A stretch of DNA of 15,074 nucleotides from Planctomycetota bacterium (lineage in GTDB: Bacteria > Planctomycetota > Phycisphaerae > Sedimentisphaerales > Anaerohalosphaeraceae), in the NCBI GenBank assembly GCA_030637065.1, contig DAOVVQ010000068.1:1-15074 (forward strand), in the 5' to 3' direction. The position numbers and the translations under genes are program-made. Each line of letters starts with the position of its first letter. Within the stretch, counting starts at the first letter, position 1. The notes under the pieces are model-generated. The model had not been told where the DNA came from. It worked only from the letters and a program-made list of their open reading frames with translations, and did not search any database. This document shows, piece by piece, positions 6,913 to 13,455 of this stretch.

Positions 6913-7389
6913 ATGATTATCCGAAAAGCAATCGTTTCCGATGTTAAGGCTATCCACGCCCTGATAGGCTGCTACGCAGAGATTGACAGGATGCTCTTCC
7001 GCTCGATCGCCGACATCTACGAGAACCTCCAACTGTTCATGGTCGCAGTAGAAGACTCAGACTCCCAACAGAGCCCCAGCCGCATCCTCGCCTGCTGCGC
7101 ACTGCAAATCATCTGGTCCGACCTTGCCGAGATCAAGTCTCTCGCCGTTGACAAATCCTGCGCAAACCAGGGGATCGGGCGGACAATGGTCGAGTCGCTG
7201 CTGGATGAGGCAAGACAACTCGGCCTCGAAAGAGTCTTCACGCTGACCTTAGAGCCGGTTTTCTTTGAAAAACTGGACTTTATCCGCGCTGACAAAGAAT
7301 CCCTGCCGATGAAAGTCTGGAGCGATTGTGCCAAATGCCCCAAACAGGACAGATGTGATGAAACTGCCCTGATATATGACTTGAAATAG
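6913..7389 (+). CDS. GNAT N-acetyltransferase, short ArgA-like (COG1246 type)
   Basis: A 158-residue GNAT acetyltransferase. Visible family features are the N-terminal IRKAIVSDVKAIHALI, the beta4 segment EIKSLAVD, the acetyl-CoA pyrophosphate loop NQGIGR at about residues 87-92, and a C-terminal KVWSDCAKCPKQDRC block with three closely spaced cysteines. This layout is typical of short single-domain N-acetylglutamate synthase-like proteins, which could catalyse the first step of arginine biosynthesis. No other arginine gene lies nearby, so the substrate is not proven. It is divergent from rubrerythrin and appears monocistronic. The start is chosen from its fit to the family N-terminus and the promoter placed directly before it. 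Confidence 0.88.
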   Translation: MIIRKAIVSDVKAIHALIGCYAEIDRMLFRSIADIYENLQLFMVAVEDSDSQQSPSRILACCALQIIWSDLAEIKSLAVDKSCANQGIGRTMVESLLDEARQLGLERVFTLTLEPVFFEKLDFIRADKESLPMKVWSDCAKCPKQDRCDETALIYDLK

Positions 7390-7403
7390 CACCTGCTACA
7401 ACA

Positions 7404-7426
7404 ATACCAACCCGTTGGTATGTTTT
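7404..7426 (+). terminator. Weak possible terminator after the acetyltransferase
   Basis: ATACCAAC (7404-7411) and GTTGGTAT (7414-7421) form an 8-bp perfect inverted repeat, followed by GTTTTA, starting 15 nt after the stop codon. The stem is not GC-rich and the U-run is short, so termination would be weak. The same bases also resemble the ends of the MITE-like element at 7582-7793. Confidence 0.35.
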
Positions 7427-7581
7427 AGTGGCCCCCGCCCACCTTTATCGGTAAAAGTGCCCCCCTGATCCTGCATATTCGTCGTAACTTCTTTGAATTC
7501 AGACACTTAGACTTCTCACGTCGGGGACAAAAAAACGTGTTTTTCGGCACTGAGCCTATGCGAATTGATCATTTCGCCTAC

Positions 7582-7793
7582 TAATACCAGTCCCATTTAG
7601 ATATTGCGTGTGTGACATGCCTTCGTCAGCAGTGTGTTTCGGATCGCAGCAAGGGTGGTCCCGATGTACATCGGGATTTGCGCAGCAAACCGATGGTGGG
7701 TACCACTGTGCATACGACCATCGGTTTGCTGCGCAAACGCGCTGCCACCCATACTAACGGACTGACACGTATTTTTTAGTGGGATTGATATTA
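7582..7793. mobile_element. MITE-like non-coding element with terminal inverted repeats
   Basis: The left end TAATACCAGTCCCA and the reverse complement of the right end, TAATATCAATCCCA, match at 12 of 14 positions, and weaker complementarity continues inward to a shared CGTGT. Inside are an 18-bp perfect palindrome at 7659-7676, immediately followed by a 21-bp perfect inverted repeat (7677-7697 with 7717-7737, 19-nt loop). Both are enclosed by GGGTGG (7653-7658) and CCACCC (7745-7750). No transposase is encoded. The size (212 bp), terminal repeats and internal structure fit a MITE or a REP-like element. A flanking target duplication was not clearly seen. Confidence 0.55.
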
Positions 7794-7844
7794 ATCCTCC
7801 CCCCCGGCTCGTTTTATCTCCCCCTGGCCCGGTGCCGAGCCCGA

Positions 7845-8810
7845 TCATCCTACCTGGCGTCTCTGGAAGAGGCCTATCGCCACAAGCAATGCCGCTGAGG
7901 TGTACAGGGCGGTATAGGCGGCAACCTGGCCGAGGTAACCGGCAGTGAGGGCAGCCCCTTCGTAGATAGCGTCGCTAATCCAGAATACCTGCAAATTCGG
8001 CACGATCGCCCTGCCGACCTTCGCCCAGAGGTAGGTTTCCGCGAACCTGCCGAAGACCCAATCGCTGACCAGGCCCAACAGGAAAACGCCAATACAGCAG
8101 CACATCGTCAGGATGACATTCAATCTCGTCGAAAACATCACCGCGACAGCAACAAGGACGATTAACGCAAATAATAGCAGCAGCGATGCGTATGCCTCGA
8201 AGAAATGCAGGCCGTTGTTCTGTGGATTGAATCTCCAGTGTCTGTCGACAAAGAAGAGGAATATCATGCCCACGGTGGCAAGACTGGCTGTTGTAATGAT
8301 AGCGGTAGCACAAAAGGACCAATCGTAAGTATAGTTCAGGAAAGCAGTTAAGATAACCGCCAGCAGAATTACGCCGATGACAACAGCAACGACCGGCCAG
8401 TCTCGCTCAGAGGTTGCGGTCTCGAGGACTCCGTGCCGGATCGCCATCATCAGGGCGATAGTGCAGATATAATGGGCCAGGGCAACGGCAGCGACGACGC
8501 CGAGAAACTTGCCTATAATAAAGGTTGGCCGCCCGATAGGCTTGGAAATTACGGTGGTAATGGTCCTGGATTCGATTTCCTCGGTAACGGCGCCGGTGGC
8601 CGAAAAAATCGCTATGAACAAACCCGCTAAAAAGAGCGTAGAAAGCCCAATCTCGCGTAGCATTTTTATGTCCTCATCGAGTGTATACATCGCTACCGAG
8701 GGGCTAAGCAGGAATAAGAGCAGGGCAAAAACGACGATAACGGCGTAAACGGGTTGACGGAGTGTCTCTACGAATGTGTTTCTCGCGATAATACGTGCTT
8801 TAAATAACAT
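7845..8810 (-). CDS. ABC-2 type transporter permease (NosY-like)
   Basis: Membrane subunit of an ABC exporter. The 321-residue protein has about seven or eight hydrophobic segments (about 21-41, 54-75, 100-124, 138-158, 166-187, 205-229, 233-254, 290-315). The hallmark of ABC-2/NosY-type permeases, EEIESRTITTVISKPIGRPTFI, appears in the first cytoplasmic loop at about residues 77-98. Start ATG 8810 has only a weak GGGA before it but a good promoter upstream. The ATP-binding subunit is not within the window on either side, so this gene is an orphan here. The substrate cannot be told from sequence. The stop codon overlaps an ATG (ATGA) of an 83-codon frame that runs into the MITE-like element, which I do not call as a gene. 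Confidence 0.88.
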   Translation of the reverse strand: MLFKARIIARNTFVETLRQPVYAVIVVFALLLFLLSPSVAMYTLDEDIKMLREIGLSTLFLAGLFIAIFSATGAVTEEIESRTITTVISKPIGRPTFIIGKFLGVVAAVALAHYICTIALMMAIRHGVLETATSERDWPVVAVVIGVILLAVILTAFLNYTYDWSFCATAIITTASLATVGMIFLFFVDRHWRFNPQNNGLHFFEAYASLLLLFALIVLVAVAVMFSTRLNVILTMCCCIGVFLLGLVSDWVFGRFAETYLWAKVGRAIVPNLQVFWISDAIYEGAALTAGYLGQVAAYTALYTSAALLVAIGLFQRRQVG

Positions 8811-8854
8811 GTTTATTTCCCGGGAATTAATGCTACACTTAACGACACAATATT

Positions 8855-8883
8855 GTTATATTACGCCAGCATGAATTTGTAAA
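8855..8883 (-). promoter_or_regulatory. Promoter of the ABC permease gene
   Basis: On the minus strand, TTTACA (8878-8883), a 17-nt spacer and TATAAC (8855-8860), each 5 of 6 to the sigma-70 consensus. A 10-bp perfect palindrome ACAATATTGT (8847-8856) overlaps the end of the -10 and the predicted start and could be an operator. Confidence 0.6.
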
Positions 8884-8937
8884 GCATTGCTTTTTTGGTT
8901 AACGGTTTTGGTTTCTATACATATTTTTCTACAACTT

Positions 8938-8957
8938 GTTCGACATAGTTCGGCATA
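8938..8957. repeat. Two-copy 10-bp tandem repeat upstream of the SPFH operon
   Basis: GTTCGACATA followed directly by GTTCGGCATA (one difference), ending 14 bp before ATG 8972. A plus-strand promoter for the SPFH operon should lie in 8880-8971, but the best candidates (TTAACG to TATTTT, 17-nt spacing, around 8899-8927) are weak, so I do not call one. Confidence 0.4.
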
Positions 8958-8971
8958 GACGGGGTTAGATT

Positions 8972-11020
8972 ATGGCTATTTCTTTCAAGCGGGCGGGGCA
9001 TACGGCCCTGATGGGGCTGATCTTGAGCCTTCTTTTCGCGGTGATCACTCTTGTGATCGGTTCGGTAAGCGGTGTTCTTGCGCTGGCGGCGATGAGCTTG
9101 CAGATATTCGGGGTCGCTCTTGTTTGGTTCGGCCTTGTGATACTGTATCATCAGCGCAGGCTGGCTGAGCAGGAGAAGCTGGACATGGCTCAATTGGCTG
9201 GCGATGAGAGTTCTGAGACCATATTTCAGGGCAGCGCCGACCGTCGGGAGCTTTTTGCGGTGGCACAAAAACGCCTCGTACAGGTCGAGAAGTGGTTTGT
9301 GCCGATCTATTCCATTGTGATCGCCCTTTACGAGGTCGCCGCGGGCCTATACCTGCTCAACCAGGTTAGCAGCAGTATCCCCGTCGAATCCAAGGGTACG
9401 CAGCTTGCCGCGGTTTTCATGGTTATAATCGCCTTTGTCAGTTTTCTCATTTCGCGTTATGCCACGGGTATGAGCGCCGAGATGCGGTGGAAGGACCTGC
9501 GGGCAGGCGGCAGCCGGCTCCTGGCGAGCGCGTTTCTATGTTTTTTGTCGGCTGTGGCGCTTGCGATGGCTCAGTATAAGATCCATATCGGCATTACCAT
9601 CCTCGAATGGGCGGTTCCGATACTGCTGCTGATGTTGGGAGCGGAAGTGGTACTGAATCTCATTCTCGATATTTATCGTCCGCGGGTCGCCGGCGTCTAT
9701 GCACGCATCGCATTTGACAGCCGCCTGCTGGGGCTGATAAACGAGCCCGGCGACATCCTGCGTACATTTGCCAGCACTATCGACTACCAGTTTGGCTTTA
9801 AGGTTTCCGAGACGTGGTTTTACCGGCTCCTTGAGAAGGCGGTTCTGCCGCTGGTGATCTTTTCGATCCTGAGTTTGTATGCACTGAGTTGCATCGTTGT
9901 TGTCGGGCCGGGTCATCAGGGGATAATCGAGCATTTCGGGGCTTACCAGAAGACGGTCGACGCGGGTTTGCACCTGAAGCTACCCTGGCCGTTTGACGTA
10001 GCGATAATCCACCCGACGGACCTGGTTCAGCAGATCAATATCGGTTTTGTCGATACCGCCCATGCAGGCGAAGAGGAAAAACGACCGCCGCTTTTGTGGG
10101 GCGAGAAGCACTATGACGAGGAATATAATCTGCTGGTCGCAGCCGACACCGAGGGCAGCAGCCGGGAAGGGTCGGTTGCAATAAGCATCGTCATTGCCGC
10201 CGTTCCGGTCCAGTATCGCGTCAGGGACATTAAGGCTTTTATGTACAATCATCGCGATTCCAAAGAGACATTGGAGGCAATCTGCTACCGGGAGCTGGTT
10301 CGTTATGCCGCCAGTGCCAGGATCGAAACCGACGGCGACGACGAGGGTGCCGGCGGCGGTGAGCTGAGCATTCTTGGCGCCGGAAGGCAACACGCCGCCA
10401 ACGTGCTGTCAGAGCGAATTCAGCAGGAGGTCGACCGCGAGGGCCTTGGTATCGAGATCGTATTTCTCGGCCTTCAGGGCGTCCATCCCCCGCAGGAGGT
10501 AGCCAAGGCCTATCAGGAGGTAATAGGGGCGGTGCAGCAAAAGCAGGCTGCCATTCTCGATGGCATGGCCTCGGAGAACGCTATCTTGATCTCTCTGGGC
10601 GGCAAGTCGGTTCAATGGGCCGAAGAGTTAGCCGATCTTGCGGGAAGGTACCGTCAGGCCAGGGAGGCCGGCGACGCCGAGCTTGGCGAAAGCCTGATGG
10701 GGCAACTGAAAGAGGCATTTGCCCGCTCCAGCGGCGATGTATTTACGACGCTGCGTGCGGCGGACGGTTATAGTTTTGAAAAAGCGGTCCTTGCCGAGGC
10801 AACGGGAAAACGGTTCGATAGCCAGGTCAAAGCGTATCGGGCCTCACCGCAGATATACAAACGCAATCAGCGTCTCGCTATGCTGGAAGAGACACTGCCG
10901 GGCATCCGCAAGTACGTGATCGTTTCCGGCAATGGCGGCAAACAGGTGATAATTATCGACGTCCAGGAAGATTTGACACCAAGCCTGTTCGATATGAATA
11001 TGGACTTGTCAGGGCGATAA
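8972..11020 (+). CDS. HflK-like SPFH/band-7 protein with seven-helix N-terminal membrane region
   Basis: A 682-residue member of the SPFH (stomatin/prohibitin/flotillin/HflKC) superfamily. Six hydrophobic segments (about 12-31, 34-58, 109-130, 143-163, 181-202, 207-231) precede a seventh (about 289-311), which leads directly into the SPFH domain (GPGHQGIIEHFG, then AGLHLKLPWPF), about 312-530. A charged insertion at about 362-400 interrupts the SPFH domain. The HflK-type motif VHPPQEVAKAYQEV is at about 504-517, followed by a helical region and a C-terminal beta stretch (KQVIIIDVQED). E. coli HflK has one membrane helix and about 420 residues, so the extra membrane region is unusual. It heads a likely operon, 36 nt before the HflC-like gene. 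Inferred role: subunit of a membrane cage or microdomain; the function of the extra helices is unknown. Confidence 0.9.
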   Translation: MAISFKRAGHTALMGLILSLLFAVITLVIGSVSGVLALAAMSLQIFGVALVWFGLVILYHQRRLAEQEKLDMAQLAGDESSETIFQGSADRRELFAVAQKRLVQVEKWFVPIYSIVIALYEVAAGLYLLNQVSSSIPVESKGTQLAAVFMVIIAFVSFLISRYATGMSAEMRWKDLRAGGSRLLASAFLCFLSAVALAMAQYKIHIGITILEWAVPILLLMLGAEVVLNLILDIYRPRVAGVYARIAFDSRLLGLINEPGDILRTFASTIDYQFGFKVSETWFYRLLEKAVLPLVIFSILSLYALSCIVVVGPGHQGIIEHFGAYQKTVDAGLHLKLPWPFDVAIIHPTDLVQQINIGFVDTAHAGEEEKRPPLLWGEKHYDEEYNLLVAADTEGSSREGSVAISIVIAAVPVQYRVRDIKAFMYNHRDSKETLEAICYRELVRYAASARIETDGDDEGAGGGELSILGAGRQHAANVLSERIQQEVDREGLGIEIVFLGLQGVHPPQEVAKAYQEVIGAVQQKQAAILDGMASENAILISLGGKSVQWAEELADLAGRYRQAREAGDAELGESLMGQLKEAFARSSGDVFTTLRAADGYSFEKAVLAEATGKRFDSQVKAYRASPQIYKRNQRLAMLEETLPGIRKYVIVSGNGGKQVIIIDVQEDLTPSLFDMNMDLSGR

Positions 11021-11056
11021 TCAGATACGGTCTTACGAAAAGGTGGTAAAAGAGCA

Positions 11057-11950
11057 ATGAAGAATTTATGGGCTATGATTTTTGTGGTAATGATAATCGG
11101 GGTTTTGTCGCTGTTTCTTTTTTCGTTTCAGGTTCGCGAAACCGAGGTTGCACTCGTAACCAGGTTCGGCAAGCCCGTCAAGTCGGTTGACGAGCCCGGA
11201 TGGAATCTGCGATGGCCGGCTCCGATCAACGTAATTTACAAGTTCGATTCCCGCGGGCAGCTCTATGAAAGCGTTCTCGAAGATACGACCACCCGCGGCG
11301 GCGACCCGATAAACGTAACGAGCTATATTGTCTGGCGGATCGGCGACCCGCAAAAATTCCTCGAATCGGTTCACGACACAACCGGCGCCGAGCGGGTCCT
11401 TGACAGCCTGCTTCGTAATACCCAGAACTCGGTGATCGGGCAGTATTATTTCAGCGACTTTGTCAATTCCGACCCCGCGAAGATCAAGTTCGCCGAGATC
11501 GAACAGAAGATGGCTGAGAGCATCCGCGGACATGCCATGGACGAGTACGGCATCGAGATCGACCTTATCGGCATCAAGAAGCTGGGCATCAGCGAGGATA
11601 TTACCAAGGAAGTCTTTGCACGTATGGAGGCCGACCGCAATCGCCGCACCGAGGAGATCCTGGCTGAGGGGTGGGCTGAGGCCGAAAAGATCAAGAGCGA
11701 AGCGAACTCCACACGGGACGAACTGCTTGCGGTTGTCGAGGCCGAGGCCAAGGCCATTCGCGGCGTAGGCGACGCCGAGGCGGCGAAGTATTACAAGATG
11801 TTGGAGGCGGAACCGGAACTTGCCATGTTCCTGAGCGATATCGAAACGCTTAAAACGATCCTGAAAGAGAAAACGACGATCGTCCTGACGGAAGATAACG
11901 ACCTGATGAAATACCTCAAGGGCATCCCGGATATTACGCCGAAACAGTAA
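11057..11950 (+). CDS. hflC: HflC-like SPFH protein
   Basis: A 297-residue SPFH protein, slightly shorter than E. coli HflC (334). One membrane anchor (about 6-24) is followed by the SPFH domain (TEVALVTRFGKP, then PGWNLRWPAPI), the HflC-type segment GIKKLGISEDITKEVFARMEADR at about 174-196, and a long alanine/glutamate-rich helix (about 190-250) expected to form the cage wall by coiled-coil packing. E. coli HflC pairs with HflK and surrounds the FtsH protease. The Shine-Dalgarno-like AAGGTGG lies 10 nt before ATG 11057, a longish spacing. It lies between two HflK-like genes. The HflC family is clear; an FtsH-modulating role here is inferred. Confidence 0.9.
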   Translation: MKNLWAMIFVVMIIGVLSLFLFSFQVRETEVALVTRFGKPVKSVDEPGWNLRWPAPINVIYKFDSRGQLYESVLEDTTTRGGDPINVTSYIVWRIGDPQKFLESVHDTTGAERVLDSLLRNTQNSVIGQYYFSDFVNSDPAKIKFAEIEQKMAESIRGHAMDEYGIEIDLIGIKKLGISEDITKEVFARMEADRNRRTEEILAEGWAEAEKIKSEANSTRDELLAVVEAEAKAIRGVGDAEAAKYYKMLEAEPELAMFLSDIETLKTILKEKTTIVLTEDNDLMKYLKGIPDITPKQ

Positions 11951-11972
11951 TTCGGCACCGGCGGCGGCAATG

Positions 11973-11995
11973 CCCGCCCTGCAGGCATCGGCGGG
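11973..11995. repeat. Short GC hairpin between the HflC-like and third SPFH genes
   Basis: CCCGCC (11973-11978) and GGCGGG (11990-11995) pair across an 11-nt loop; an alternative TGCC/GGCA pairing overlaps it. No U-run follows, so it looks like a REP-like palindrome or processing/attenuation site rather than a terminator. Confidence 0.4.
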
Positions 11996-12043
11996 AAATA
12001 TTGACGGCAATTAACAAAGTAAACGAGTACTGGAAGTAAGAGT

Positions 12044-13318
12044 ATGACAGACAATGAGAATATAGAGAACCAGGAGGCTGCTCCCGGCGGCGAACAGGGC
12101 CTGATAAAGCTCGATACCGCGGGCAAGTCTTTGACCGACGCCCTGCAAACCAGCTTCCTGATCCTGAAGGTCATTATGGTTATTCTGGTGGTCCTTTTTG
12201 TCACCTCCGGCGTTTTTCGTGTCAAGGAGAACGAAAAAGCCCTTGTCCTTCAATTCGGGCGGATTCGCGGCCAAGGCACTGAACAGCGTGTTCTGGATTC
12301 GGGTTTGCACTGGGCGTGGCCTGAGCCGATCTGCGAGATCGTCACGATCCCGGTGACCAGGAAGCAGACGCTGGCGATAGATTCGTTCTGGTATTTTCAG
12401 ACGGAAGCCGAAAAGCTCGGCACCGAACAGCCCCGTATCCGCGAGACACTCAACCCAATATGGGACGGTTATTGCCTGACACGCAACGACCGCATCTCCG
12501 GGACGGAAGGCACCGATTACAATATCGTACACGCCAAGTGGACATTGACTTACCTTATCAGCGACCCCGAGAAGTTTTTCCAGAACGTTTATTTTCGTTC
12601 GTCGCGTCCCGGCGAGGATTTTATGGACGTGGCGGGTGAAACGGTCGAGCCGCTGCTTCGGACGATAGCCGCTGACGCGGTCGTTTCGACGATGGTAAAG
12701 TACAGCATCGAAGAGGCGATCCGCAGTGAGAATGCTATTGCCAACGATGTCGCGCGGGCCATCGAGGCCAGGCTCTTGCAGATACGCAGCGGCATTGACG
12801 TTGTTTCCGTACAGGCTGACAAGATCACCTGGCCCCGTCAGGTCAATCGGGCCTTCGAAGAGGCGACGATGGTGACCCAGGCAAGCACGAAGATGCGGGA
12901 CGAGGCCAGGAGTTATGCCAAAACAACACTCACCGAGGCCGGCGGCGCCGATGCGAAAAACATTTTGGCCGCCTTGAGGAACCCGTCAACCACCAAAGAA
13001 GACCGTCAACTGCGTTTGGACCAGTTGGAAGGCGCCAGCCATGAGATCATCTCCAAAGCTCGGGCCGCGAGAGTCCAGGCCGTTGCCGGCGCCGAGGCCA
13101 ATGCGCAATACCTCAAGGAACTGCTGCCGGAATACAGGAAGTACCCAAAACTTGTTCTTCAGAGGATCTATCAGGAAGCGATAGCGGAAGTGCTGGACAA
13201 TGCCGACGAAAAATTCATCGTTCAGACGGCAACAGAGGGAACCGACCAGGAGATCCGCATCAATATCGGCAGGGACCCGTCGATATCCAAAAGCAAGCAG
13301 AAAGAGGATCAGGAATAA
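12044..13318 (+). CDS. Second HflK-like SPFH protein
   Basis: A 424-residue SPFH protein. A cytoplasmic, acidic N-terminus of about 36 residues is followed by one membrane helix (about 37-58) and the SPFH domain (KENEKALVLQFGRI, then SGLHWAWPEPI). The region about 140-165 is expanded relative to HflK (DGYCLTRNDRISGTEGTDYN). A helical segment (about 265-385) contains AGAEANAQYLKELLPEYRKYP, which resembles the HflK/HflC helical wall. The C-terminus is short and charged rather than the Gln-rich tail of E. coli HflK. GGAAG lies 7 nt before ATG 12044. It is 93 nt after the HflC-like gene, with a hairpin in the gap. Likely a third subunit of one hetero-oligomer; the stoichiometry cannot be inferred. 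Confidence 0.88.
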   Translation: MTDNENIENQEAAPGGEQGLIKLDTAGKSLTDALQTSFLILKVIMVILVVLFVTSGVFRVKENEKALVLQFGRIRGQGTEQRVLDSGLHWAWPEPICEIVTIPVTRKQTLAIDSFWYFQTEAEKLGTEQPRIRETLNPIWDGYCLTRNDRISGTEGTDYNIVHAKWTLTYLISDPEKFFQNVYFRSSRPGEDFMDVAGETVEPLLRTIAADAVVSTMVKYSIEEAIRSENAIANDVARAIEARLLQIRSGIDVVSVQADKITWPRQVNRAFEEATMVTQASTKMRDEARSYAKTTLTEAGGADAKNILAALRNPSTTKEDRQLRLDQLEGASHEIISKARAARVQAVAGAEANAQYLKELLPEYRKYPKLVLQRIYQEAIAEVLDNADEKFIVQTATEGTDQEIRINIGRDPSISKSKQKEDQE

Positions 13319-13377
13319 TAGCTTCGGCGACAGTTATCGCCCGCCGGGGATCGGACAAGACAGTGGGTTTCAGGCAC

Positions 13378-13400
13378 GCCTCCACAGGCGGCATGGAGGC
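13378..13400. repeat. Short GC hairpin between the third SPFH gene and the P-type ATPase
   Basis: GCCTCC (13378-13383) and GGAGGC (13395-13400) pair across an 11-nt loop with no U-run after it. The 137-nt gap then becomes A/T-rich (13411-13438), where an ATPase promoter could lie, although no -35/-10 pair stands out. Read-through from the SPFH operon therefore remains possible. Confidence 0.35.
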
Positions 13401-13455
13401 ACAGGCCGGTTATAAGAGCAATTATAAAGAATAATTAGCGAGAGATTCAAAAGGT

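Larger units (their letters stand above)
7390..7844. other. Gene-poor intergenic stretch between convergent genes
   Basis: 455 nt between the acetyltransferase stop and the ABC permease stop. Besides the weak hairpin after the acetyltransferase and the MITE-like element, it holds C-rich patches (7431-7467) and a short AAAAAC/GTTTTT palindrome at 7531-7544. I see no supportable gene in it. Confidence 0.7.

Noticed and set aside
7531..7544. AAAAACGTGTTTTT palindrome as a terminator
   Set aside because: It is AT-rich with almost no loop and is about 140 nt beyond the nearest gene end, so it does not resemble an intrinsic terminator.
7597..7848. 83-codon minus-strand frame starting at the ABC permease stop with an ATGA overlap
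   Set aside because: Most of it runs through the MITE-like element and its inverted repeats, there is no recognisable domain and no good ribosome-binding site. The ATGA overlap alone is not enough.
11066..12010. 314-codon minus-strand frame opposite the HflC-like gene
   Set aside because: It is fully antisense to a convincing SPFH gene, lacks a recognisable domain and is explained by codon bias of the sense gene.
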